This document shows positions 39,601 through 52,000 of a stretch of DNA of 64,000 bases, piece after piece. Each line of letters starts with the position of its first letter. The stretch's first letter is position 1. Under the pieces are notes generated by a model. That model saw only the letters and a list, made by a program, of their open reading frames with translations, ran no database searches and had not been told where the DNA came from. The DNA comes from Sardina pilchardus (lineage: Eukaryota; Chordata; Actinopteri; Clupeiformes; Clupeidae): positions 15,795,025 through 15,859,024 of the forward strand of contig NC_085002.1 in NCBI RefSeq assembly GCF_963854185.1, written 5' to 3'. The translations under genes and the position numbers were made by a program.

Positions 39601-42600
39601 CCAATTTCCAATCATTGACTGGAGCACAGGCCCAGAATTTGACCCAACCTCCCTCTATCCCCAAGTGTGAAGTCACTTTTTAAAATGTTTTTATTTTTTA
39701 TTATTATTTTTTAAGTAATTCCCAGACAATTGCATAATTAGTGAAGGTTGGAGCATCATCTCAGAAGATCTCATACAACCAGCACAAGACAACCTGTTAA
39801 ACAGTGTGTTAGACAGGACTCCCCAGACAATAGAGGAACTACGAACCATGACGAAATGGTGACAGAGCCCATAACAGTGACAGTGAGAGAAGAGACGTTG
39901 GAGGTGGCAGACGAGCCAGAGCCTCATCAAACAATGATCAGAGAAACCTTTCTAGTCCCCCGCCAGTCAACAGGTTCGTAATAAAGGAACCTGGTACCAC
40001 GGTAGTAACACACCTGAAAAGGAACTACCTATGGACAGACGGCATGAATAGATTACATAGATTCCCCGTCAAGGCCCTACGAGACCCAGACAATTGGGCA
40101 CTGATAGCCCACATAATGCCCAGACTCACTTTAATTCCTTGCCTAATTCGATGCCCGTTTGAGCAAGGAAAGAAATAGTACATGAGGCGAAACTCAGTCC
40201 TCATTTTTAGTAGAAAGGAGTACACAAAACCCCTTTCTCCAGAGACCCTCACATACTCCCAGTCTCTGTGAGAGTCTAGATTCAAGACTGGAGCACGATG
40301 GTGCACAATCAGCAAACCCCTGAAACCCCAAGTAGATTCCGTGGTCGCACAAATTCATACGGACCTACAGGAAAGACTGCATTTTCAATAACCCTTTTTG
40401 TATTCATGGCAAACTTCTTGGTGCTTGTCACCGCTGTCGTGACGGGAGGACTCACAAACCCATCACGAGACGAGACATCGAGGAGGCCGGCTAGTACAGA
40501 TTCAAGACACCCGACCCAGCGGATTTGGACCCCCACGCCGTCTTCATGACCCAGAGCAGATGACCAAACAACCCCGACGCGGCCAGCAACGATCGACGGA
40601 GACCAGTTTCCCACGGTTCAAGAGGAGGGTGTAGAAAGTGGCAGAAAATGTGAACCGTGGAAAACGCAAAAGATTGCATATTAGAGTTCACTAGATAGAA
40701 GTCTAATATTAATGCTTAAATCCAGCTTGCTCTAAACCAAATAAAAATTTGCAAATGCGGCAATGATAGATAACTGGTGTGAAAAGAATATTTACTTAGA
40801 CTAGAAGTGTATTTTTACTAAAAGCTTAAAGTGTGGTTTTGTTTAGCTTTAGAATGTGTTTTTGCTTAATCCTTTAGAGCACAATTGTTTAGCCCTTAAA
40901 GTGTTTTAGTCAGGCTTATAGAGTAATGCTGTGTTAGAGTTGTAAGTTTGGTAGTTCCTGCTTAGGCCCATATATGGGTTACATCCGAATGCTGTGTTAG
41001 AGTTTTAAGTTTAATAGTTTCAGTTTAGAGCCATGTATGGGCAACATCAGTGTGCTGTGTCAGTATTTTAAGTATGAAGAGTTGAGGGTAGCTATCAGAA
41101 AGAGGAACAACAAATAGCCAATCAGCTGACTGTAATACCAGTGATAGATTCAGGTTCAGCTGGGCAAATATAAAAAGTGTCCCGGGACCGGGGCAGAGAA
41201 GGAGGCACACTCTCCATCACCTCTTCTGGACTTCGCCGACTGAGAGCAAGAAGTTTTTATTTTTATTATTTTATCTTTATTAAAGTCAGAACCCTAACCC
41301 TTGGTTAGGGATTCTGTTAAAAGGCAGCAGAGTCCTTTTTGAGTTTTCTTTGCCTCCCCTGTGTCAACGAGAATGCTGAACTTCTTGCAAGAGGCGCACG
41401 CCTACAGAGGAGACCAGGCGGGAAGCTGGTAAGATTGTCCGTTTGAGGGCTTACTTTCTAAGACACTGTTAATGGGCAAACACTTACTGCGCAATGCACT
41501 GACATACACTGGAGTAGCGAACTCAGCTGTGTATTTAGGAAGGAAGGTCCTATGCACCGATGCGGTCACAAAACCAACCGGACTTTATTTAGCGGGCGTG
41601 TTTCTGTAAAGATTAAGGTTCGGGGGCCTTTACAAGGTCCAAATGCACATCACACAAGCAAAGATACGGAAATCTGTTTTTAGTAACTAATGTATGTAAA
41701 AATGGAGTACAAATTATCACTTAGATCTGTTATATGCCATGAGTGCTATACAGATTTGTCCTAGAAAAGCCCATATTGAATAACTTGGCCCTGTCAATAG
41801 AATTAGATTAAGTTTGTTGCATGTTTTCGGGGGATAAGAGAAACTGTTTCCCCCAGCTCTGTTACACAACTTACAATTAGGAACCTAGGCCCCCTTAACC
41901 CCAACTATTCACCCTCGTCACAAGGAGGAAAATATTATCTGAATTCCCAATCCCAAATAAGATTGACCAGTTGTCTTCTATATCATAGAAGTCTGTCACT
42001 AGAACAGTTATATATGAATCTTTCTGTGACCACTAGGTTACAGGCGACAGCCTTTGTAACAGGAGGAAGACTTTTAGAAATCATTGTCACAGATTAGTTT
42101 ATGCAGTAAATATCCCAGTCCCACTATAACAAGAGAATCACATAATTACAAGCACGATTGCAGGTAATAGGGTTAACATGAAATAGATACATGGAGAGCC
42201 TCCTGTATAATATTTACTTGTTGACCCTGAACTCGTGATTAAGGATTTTGATTCATGTATCAGTCCTTTCGTGCATCCTAAACCCATTGAAAAGGGGCCT
42301 TTGCAAAAGACACGACACTGATAAATACTTCCTCTTTTTTCGCAAGCGAGAGCCTCGCAGAGTCGAATAGGGGAAGTTAGTCTTTAGCAAGGTGAGAGCC
42401 TCGCCTGGTCTAAAGACGGTGGCACCCACACCCCCCTCTTAGCAAAGTGAGAGCCTCACAGTCTAAAAGGATATATGCACACACCCTGAGTAGCGATCTC
42501 AGCTGTGATTATAGGAGCCCTGTAATCATCAGAAGGATACAAAACGCAACAGAATGCAATTTTTGTGTGCTTTACATACTGACTTTAAAATGCAAGACCC

Positions 42601-45600
42601 TCATATCATTTGCAAATCCCTTTCTACCACTACAAACATGTAACTGCTGGGTGTCACTGAACTGTTTTTCACATACCGTTTGATGAAGTCCAAGAAGTTG
42701 AACTCTGTCTCAGACACCCTCACTGACTCAAGCTCCTCCTCCTCTTCGTCCTCCTCATCCTCCTCCTCCATGGCATTATCCACTGCAGCTGGCCCTGGTT
42801 ATGGAGGAAAAAAACTTACTGTTCAGCCATTCACTGTAAAATACTACTTGCAATCGAACAGAATACAAATCCTTTTAAATATCAAACAATTTCCAGAACT
42901 GTTTGCCTATAGGCTACATCTCATTTTTAATGTGCAGAAAAAAAAGCGTGTACTGCAGGTCTCTATTAAACGACTGATATCTTACTGGGCAGGTTGGCAA
43001 AGAGGATCTGCTTGAGCAGGTCGAGCTCCTCCTCAGGTTCCACATCCACTGCACCGAACACGCTCCCCTCTGGCCATACCTCTCTGTGAGTAGACACGAG
43101 AGAGACGGATGGAGAACACAAGGAGAATAAAAACAAGACATGTTTAGGAAACTGCTCACAAACAGAAGGCAACATAACAAACATGAGGGAAGCAGGGGAA
43201 AAAAGAGTCAGTTTAATGACATTGCTAGCTAACTGCAAATTAAAAAAGTAAATCTGTTCAGCAAAATTACATTCATTTGACGGTTCGTTCAGAACATGAA
43301 AAGGTCCAAAAATAACACATCCAAAGTAGCGTTTAAATCTCTCAAACATTGGGTGGTTAACAAGCGCGTAGTACACAGCGATCTGCTATTTCTGACCTGG
43401 CAGCACGGAGCAGGCTGAGGGCTTCGGGACCCTGGCGGCCAATCAGGGCATCCTGGATGCGAACCATGGCCTCTGTTCGCTGCTCTTCCAGCGGGGTTTC
43501 TGATGCAGCATCAAAGGGCACAGCGCCCTCTGTCAGAGAGGAGGGTAACTACAAACAAAGAGAAAAGAGAACTCAAAACTATGCGATGGACCAGAAGAAT
43601 AAAATACACATGGACACAGGGAGTCGGATAGGTGTGATTTACCATTACAATAATGAAGAAGAGAATAATTGACATCACTATTCCAACTAAAAAGTAAATA
43701 CATAAATATACCGATGAATATTCGTGAAACAATCCATATTTCAAGCGTATAAAAAGTACTGATTTTGTGCCTTGTGATCATAACAAGTGAAGCTCAGACA
43801 TTGCAACTTTATTGACTCTAATAGCGTATGTGTGGCGTGGGTGTGGAGATCTACCTGGAAACTAGCAGCTCTGAGGTCCTGGGTGATGACCTGCCAGGCC
43901 TCCTCCAGCGCTTCTGGCGTGTTCTCCTGAACAGTCTGTTTCTTCTGGCTCCTCTTCCTGCGCTTCGCCTTCTTCTTCTGTTCAAGCGGTGAAACAACAC
44001 AACGCTTATTTACAAAAGACAACGCTTATTTACAAAAGCAATACATCTACGCCATCAAGCGGCGAAACAAGACAACGCTTATTTACAAAAGCAATACATT
44101 TACGCACGCCATTAAGCGGTGAAACAACACAACGCTTATTTACAAAAGACAACACTTATTTACAAAAGCAATACATTTACTCAAGGGGTGAAGCGAGACA
44201 ACGCTTATTTACAAAAGCAATACATTTACTCAAGGGGTGAAGCGAGACAACGCTTATTTACAAAAGCAATCCATGAGGGAACACAAACGTGGCGCCAAGC
44301 TTACTTGATTATTATGCATAAGTAGCAAGTCGCTAATTTACATTCTTAGAGAAAAAAAGGGTTTCCCCAGATACAAATATTTATGGAAAGTTATGCTGCA
44401 TTCAAGTGAGCCTTGCACTTTAAATTGAAATAGTCAATAATAAACAATACAGTAAGTGACAAAATAATGTTCCAATATTACATGACTCCATAGTTAATAA
44501 GACGACGACTAGCCTCACCTGCACCACGAGATTGCTGCGGCCCTTGCAGAAGCGCTCCAGCATGCGCAGGAATAGGTGTGTGGACTCCACCAAGTCTCGC
44601 AGGAACGACCGCGGCTGTGTCCGCTCGTCAAACTTACGCAGCAGAGTGAGGAAGATCTCCCGGTACTCCATCAGGTAGAAGATATTACCTGAGGGGGGGG
44701 GGGGGGGGGAGACCATGGAGATAGTGAAGCATCCTTACAAGACAATCTGGAGACATCCCACAACCAAAACATTTCCTAAAGGCTGCCATTTCTTTGGCAA
44801 TGACAGACAAAAAAAAAATATTATTGTACTCTAGTGCTGCTTATTCTTTAAGTGGTTAGGAGAAAAGGCAGATGCAGCAAAGTGTGACTTGCGATCTTAC
44901 TTTTGATGACGTTGGCGCTCTGGCGAACATTCTCATCCTTAGATCTGTCCATCTCACTGAGGGTCAACAAGAGCTCTTGGTATGCCTTAAGGGCCAGGTG
45001 CATTCTGGGAAAAGGACAATAAAACAATAAGAATTATTGTACACCAAATGAAAGTACACACACACACACACACACGCACACACACAGACGACAAAGAGTA
45101 TATAGACAACAAGGCCTGCTCTATCATGCCAGTCTCACTTCATTCTACTGTATTCAACTTCAAGCCAACTCACATCTGGAAACACAGCAACTCAGACTCA
45201 TCCGATAGACCAGTCAGTTCATATTCATGATTTGCCCAACAATCTGTGTGTTGGTTTCTGACCTGCGTGACCAGGAGGTAGCCTCTTTGCGGTCCGTAAG
45301 CATCATCTCATAATAGTTGGTGATGTTCTTCTCAATGAAATGGAAAGCACGGATAGAGAGGGTTTCGGAGACCAGGTCCGGCTGGAAGCCGTTCAAGCGG
45401 TTGAAGGCCATGAAGAAGTTGAGGGCCCAGAGGTAGTAGGTCTCGTCGTGCTGTTGGGCCTGCTCCCTCGTCAGGTTCTCCTGTAGGGGGCGGGGCAGTG
45501 AGGTTAGACTTAAAAGGAAACAAGCTCAAAAGTACACATGAAAAGAATGAAGGACAGATGATGAGGGAACCAGAAGACAAAGATGATATAGGAACCAAAA

Positions 45601-48600
45601 GGTTCTAACCAGCTGCATCAACAGATAAATGAGAGTGAAACCTCATTGAGCTGTTAATACAGAAATCCCACAACGAGAGGAGAACAGGGGGGGGGTTTCC
45701 AAGCACATGGTTTAGTGACAAACATGGTTAAGTTAACTCAGAGTAAGTGGTAAACCTCCTAATAGAAGAGCTGTATGGCTTAATTTGCCTAACAAAATAA
45801 TGCCGTAGGGCTCTTGTTGTAGGAGGTTTACCACTTACTCTGAATTAACTTACCCAGGTTTATCACTAAACCACGTACTTGGAATACCCCCCGGGGCTTA
45901 AAGCAAAGAATAGCTGTGCCTGAAGTTATCAGAAACCTTCAAGGCCTTCATAGGCAAGCAACTTTTTTTTTTTTAAGTATATTTTTTGGGCTTTTATGCC
46001 TTTAATCAAATAGGACAGTATAGAGAGAGACAGGAAGTGAGTGGGAGAGAGAGTTGGGGTGGGATCCAGAAAGGACCACGGGCTGGGAGTTGAACCCAGG
46101 TCGGCGTACGGTGCAGGTGCCCCAGCCAGTCGCGCCATGGCTGGGGCCGTAGCCAAGCAACTTTAACAGCATTCAAAAGGGTGACCTGACCAGAGGCTTG
46201 TCCCGTCATCAGTGCACTCTCTGGCTCACCTTGACCAGGTACATGAGGCGATTGTAGCAGTTGTCCAGAAAGTCGATGCAGAACTCGCGCAGGAAGAGGC
46301 GTACGTTGAGGGCGGAGCGGCGCATCTTCTCTACGTCCTTCGCCATCAGCTTCCTCTTGGGAACTCGCCGCACAGCCTTCCCCACGTCGTGAGAGTAGTT
46401 CTTAAACTGACCGGGGGAGGAAAAAAAGAGAGAAGATGTTAAACACACTGGAGGGACCCCCCCATTGAGTTCACTATTCATGGGTTTCATCAGGTCCCTT
46501 TCTACAGGTGTATTAATCAAGCACCATGCAGTCTGCATTCATAATCTAGGTGCTTGATTTAATACACCTGTGGAAAGGGACCTGGTGAAACCCATGAATA
46601 CAGTGTAGTATTACCAGCATGTAGCCTTCAATTATGTGCCTTACTTGATATGTAACATTTATTTACAGAATAGCACAAATGTAGCGCATTTGAAGCAAGT
46701 CTGCTTGTCAACTGTCAAACACAGCCCGGTGGAGAAAAACTGTTTATAAGTAAGCAACCTTGGTAAATGATAAATGGACAGCATTTCTATAGCGTTTTTG
46801 TGACTTGAGAGCATCCAAAGCGCTTTACATACTTCACACACACACACACACACACGGCTGCCATACAAGGCGCCAACCTGCTCATCGGGAGCACTGGGGT
46901 TAAAAGTCTTGCTCAAGTACACTTTGACAGGGTCAAGAGGAGTTGGACAACTCCTCTACCTTATGAGTCACTGTCGCCCCTGATCGGCAATGCCGCAACC
47001 TTCCTATGTAAACAGATTATCTCAAGCTTTTTAAAGTTGGCAGTCTCTTGAGGCAAGCAAGTGTTCACAGTGTTAACCTAATCAGTAGCAGCAGACACAA
47101 AGGCTCAGTAATTAGCTTTGATGGCCATCGATGATAAGCGGAAGTGGAAGAGAATCCACACCTACGAGTGTCAATTTAAAGGACAGAAATGTAACCCCTA
47201 ATTGCATTTGGAAAGGATTGCTCTTCCAACCGCAGGAAAATGTAGTCCATTCATTCCACTTTGGAGAACTGATTAAAGATTAGCCTAAATAGTAAGCTCA
47301 TTTATAGCGACGATAAAGATAAAGTCTTGGGCATGGATGAGGGTGTTAGGATTGGATCGGCTGGAAGAGCCTTGGCTGAGTAAATGGATAGTCCCCTCAT
47401 GTAGGAACAAGGGAGTCTTCTTGTCTTACTGTTTAAGTGAGTAGTGGATCACTATTCACAACACAAACACACTGAGCAGCAATATTATCCAGATGCTCTC
47501 AATGGTTTTAATTAGCAGGAACTAATGCATTATATGCAGTTATACACAGCAGGAGGGAAGATCTGCATGAAGTCTAGCTCCTACACCTGATCTAGCCATT
47601 GCTATGGTGATGGAAATAAATAGAACATTCAGGTGACGCAAAACATCTGTTATGCCATTGACAACAATGCGATTGGTTCTCTACAAATTACAAAGCGGGA
47701 CTTCCAGCTGCAAATTCCCCATGTAAGGATGAAATGATGCACTCAATCGATTCTTTACGATTCACAATAGATTTGCTCACAATTTATTCTCTGTATTCTC
47801 CCAAGTACATGCCCGGGAGAATTCCCAGCTAAGCATTCTATGATGAATACTGAATACTATATAATACAATAAACGTGCAGCGAGGAGAATTTAAAAAAGG
47901 CTGCATGTGACATTTTTACAGACCAACATGTCATAAGCCTAACAGCCGTTTTGAATCAAGGCTGAATATGTTTGGCCTATTGAAGAAGATTTAGAGGAAT
48001 GATGCATCATCAAATGAAATTTGCAACAACTGACTTCCTCTGGTAACCTATAAGTGACATCACGCTCGGTCTGCCACTCATTGTCTGAAGCTGCTTCTGC
48101 TTTGCATGTGTGGCCTTCTGAAACGTCCTTAAATTTGGGACTATCATCTCTCGTTTCAAATTGGGGACCTTGCACAGCATTTTTACATAGCCACTACATA
48201 ACTGTTTGTTAGTGTGTTGTTGCAAAATCAGCAGAATTATTGTATGCAAGTAAACCGCATAGATTTATTGTTGAGGTCAGATATGATAACTTGCCTACTG
48301 ATTACTGATTATCCAATCAGAAGACAAGGAACTGGACATGTAGATATCGTGCCACCATCGTAAGGCCACAGACAACATAAAGAGGAGTTTCTTAACGCAG
48401 ACTCACATTGTGCAAGCCCTGGTGAAAGATCACATCCTTCTCCCCAATAGACTTCAGTCCCTGCACCACGTAAGAGCCTCGGAAACGGGAGTGCCTGAAG
48501 GCAAAGATGGCAAGGGAAAAACAAACAAACATGAGATCATATCCTTACACAAAAGTTTTAACATAACGTCATTGCCATGTTGTGACATCGAAGAAGAGAA

Positions 48601-49005
48601 TGTAAACAGTCAAAGTAATAAGTCACCCATTTTTGAACATTACTTCTTATTTTCCAAGTCATAGCGCTCATGTAAACACCCAAAAACACAATGTTGATTG
48701 TAGACACACATACAGATATGGTTATGGGATTTGGCAGATGTTTTTGTCCAAAGCCACACACACACACACGCACGCACGCACGCACACACAGACACACACC
48801 GTTATAAACCCATAACACACGCACCTGGACCCTCTCTGCATGTTGCGCGAGTGCTTCTCTGCCTGTTCTCTGGCTCGGAGCTCCTCCAGCTCACTGGCGT
48901 CCTTCTGCTTCTCCTGCGCCGACCGCGTCTGGCCTGCCCTTGCCAGCACCTCTGGGGCCTGTCATGGGGGACAGAGGACAAGACTGAACACTTCCTCCTG
49001 AGATG

Positions 49006-49039
<34 letters not shown>

Positions 49040-52000
49040 AAGTGTGCCAGCAGCAACTGACCGTCTGAAGCAGTCTGAAGAAGAGCAACAAGCTTGGAAT
49101 GTTGCACACACTGAATTATTAATAGGAGCTGTTTTGGTGTGTGTTTGTGCTAGCGTTTCTTTTTCATTTTCTCTAGCAACAACTGACTATCAATCCACTG
49201 TTGGGTTATGAGATATCTCGCTTCCAACAAAGCCCATCTGCATAAAAGATAATGGTGCAGTTAAGTTGCTGCCCAGCTCTCAAATCAGACATTGCTGGTT
49301 GGAATCTCAGCGTAGTGGAACAATGAGCATGTTTACATGCACGCTAAAAAAAAACCCGATTACTGATCAGGTAACTGGAATAATCCGTTTAAGGTGCATA
49401 ACATAATAATCAAAATATTGACAGAAACCTAGGTGTGTTAAACGTATTTTTCTGAAACCAATAACAGCAGTAAACCAATAAACATGAATATTGGTCTATT
49501 TGGTTGACATGGCAACTAGAATTGCACCACAGATAACCACAAAAACCCAATATTTTTTTTTAGCGTGCCTGTAGACGCGCTTAGTGTTAAATGTGTCTGA
49601 ATATCTGCAGCATTATAAAGAAAGGTGCTGTTTCATAATGTACCAACAGTTGCTTTGAGCATCAATGCCTCTTCACAACAGGCCTACTGGTATTACCACT
49701 TTCACAAAATGTTCTCAAACACTGCGACACTGTATCCATCTCAAAATGACACAACCCTCCCCCTCCAGACTAACACATCAAGCTGAGTCAGGTGTGTCGG
49801 CATACGCCTGTGTGGCTCTCACCTGGTCACGGAACATAAGAGAGATGACCTCCAGCACATGCATGCTCCACTGCTGCTCGCTCTGAGCGCTGGCCAGGAA
49901 CTTGAGCAGGTCGTCGAAGCCGCTCAGATGGATGGCCCACAGCAGCTTGTCGTGGACGCTTGCGTCGTCGTCCACATTCTGACAGAGACCAAAAGAAGCT
50001 TTTTTTCAGTTTTTTTGGGGGGGTATTTTCCGGGCCTTCAGCTTGAGTTATGACATAATTGCCAATTACATTTCCACTAATAAAGCAGATGTGATCCGTA
50101 CAGACACATATTTTTTCAGAATGTGAGTTGGCTGGGAATTGAACCCATGATTTTGGTGCTGTATACACCTGGCCTACCAGTTTAGACACAGGAATATAAA
50201 CATAAAGGGATCCTAGACCACCCCACCACCCCATATTAATTAGGATATACAACATACTAAACAGACACCCTTTGCTTCCACAGAGCACTTTAATTAGATG
50301 GCAAAAAAGCCTGGGAGAGATCCAGAATTCAGACTAACTACTTCTGTGATGCCCAAAGGAATAGAGAGCCTGCTGGAATTACTATTCTAAATGCATACTG
50401 CTGACAGCAGCCTCAACATAACAACAATGACAGTGTTATCTGAACGCGAGCTCTGACCTTTTCCTCATAGGGATCCGCAGGGACGTGCAGGACATTCCTG
50501 ACGAGCAGTAAAATCCGCTCGATCAGCAGGTTGTCCTCCTCTTGGCGTTGCTCCCAATCCTGAGAGAGTAAGAGGGAGAGGAAGAGGAAGAGGGAGAGGG
50601 AGAGGAAGAGGAGGAGGGAGACAGCGCATAGGGAAAACAAAGGTGATGCAACATTAACTGATTTTTTCCAGTTATGCATCTGAAGGAACCTGTAAAAGAT
50701 TATCACTTAATGACAGATTGTTGTGCGTTTACTGACCAGCTGAAGCAGGTTGTAGAGTATCTCACTCAGGACTCCAAAAACCTTCTCACTGGCAAAAGCC
50801 TATCAATGGAGGGGGAAAAAGAATACTTGCCATCATGTTCAAACCTCAAATATTCAAGCAAGCAAAGAAGAAAACCGTGGATGAAATCCTCGCATATCTA
50901 GGTATAGCATATGAACCACTAAAACTATGGCAACAGCTGCAATCTAAACTGATTGGATGTCTGAAATGAAAGTCTGAATGGTGCATGATGTTGGCATAGT
51001 AACGCACCTCTTTATAGGCCTGTAGATACGAGACAACCTGCAGGAAGTGATGCCTGAATGTGGGATCATCTGGGACTTTGCCAAAGCAAAGCAGTGCAGG
51101 TTGCGTAAGGTTCACCATAAGCCTATGAAGGACGAGAGTGACGGGATGCTTTTAAACACAAACCACTTATACACACACTCACAAACATCACATACAAAAT
51201 GCACACCAGATACAAAATGGAGAGCAATGGCTTGCATTTATTCAGCAGACAAATACTCACACAAAGCTATTTTTTAGCAACTTGATGACATCAAGAAACC
51301 CACACCGAGTTGAACCAAAGATAACACGGCCTAGTGTCAAGTGTTCAGCAACAACAATAAAAACGGACCCTAGGTCTGGTGCTGAGCGAATAGGGCGACA
51401 CTCACACACACATATACACACACCGGACAAATCTACAGTAGGTGGGTGAGCATGAGCGTGCGCATGGTACCTGATGCAGGCATCGAACAACGGCTTGTCC
51501 TGGCCGTGCTGCGAGATGATCGGTAGCAGGTCGTTCTGCAGGATCTGTGCTGCGCCCAGCTGCTGACGGATATCCCGCGTATCGTCCTCATGACGCAAGT
51601 AACGTATAAGATCCTTCACGCTCTCTGCACGCAGACACAACCAAACATCAGAAACATTACACAAACACACACATACATATATAATGAGCAGACACACACA
51701 AACACACGACGGTTTAGTTGTCTTTATTTGTTTAGACATCTCTGTGTGTATGGACTGCTTTCAAGGCATGACTCAGGCTCGGCAAGCCACTTGTCTGAGC
51801 TAACAGTCCAGTGTCAACAATACATCCTACATGTTGGCAACATTAGCTGGAGCTATGACAACATTCCCTATGAACATGCTCAGATCTTCTCTTCTGAGAA
51901 GGTTGGAGTATGAAAAAAAAAAACATATTCTGCTTTCCTTCCTAAGGCTGTAGTAAACTTAAGCGTATGCATTTAGATGATAATGAAATACAGCATAACA

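Larger units (their letters stand above)
34908..42551 (+). mobile_element. Complete-ended LTR retroelement, antisense inside timeless intron 16
   Basis: Two direct repeats of 1,922 bp bound the element (34908-36829 and 40630-42551). Each begins TGTAG and ends CAACA, and the copies look identical by eye with no length difference. A 4-bp target duplication GAAT flanks it (34904-34907 and 42552-42555). Immediately inside the left LTR is TGGCGCCCAACGTG, a tRNA-Lys-type primer binding site. Immediately before the right LTR is the polypurine tract aagaggaggg. The interior is only 3.8 kb, and I find no protease, reverse transcriptase or integrase motifs, so it looks non-autonomous or internally deleted. 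The equal LTRs suggest recent insertion. The LTR length and Lys-type site are reminiscent of some retroviruses including foamy-like ones, but no gene supports such an assignment. Confidence 0.93.

Noticed and set aside
36830..40629. Assignment of the LTR element to foamy-like retroviruses
   Set aside because: Only LTR length and the Lys-type primer site suggest this. No polymerase, integrase or envelope similarity was seen, so the family is left open.
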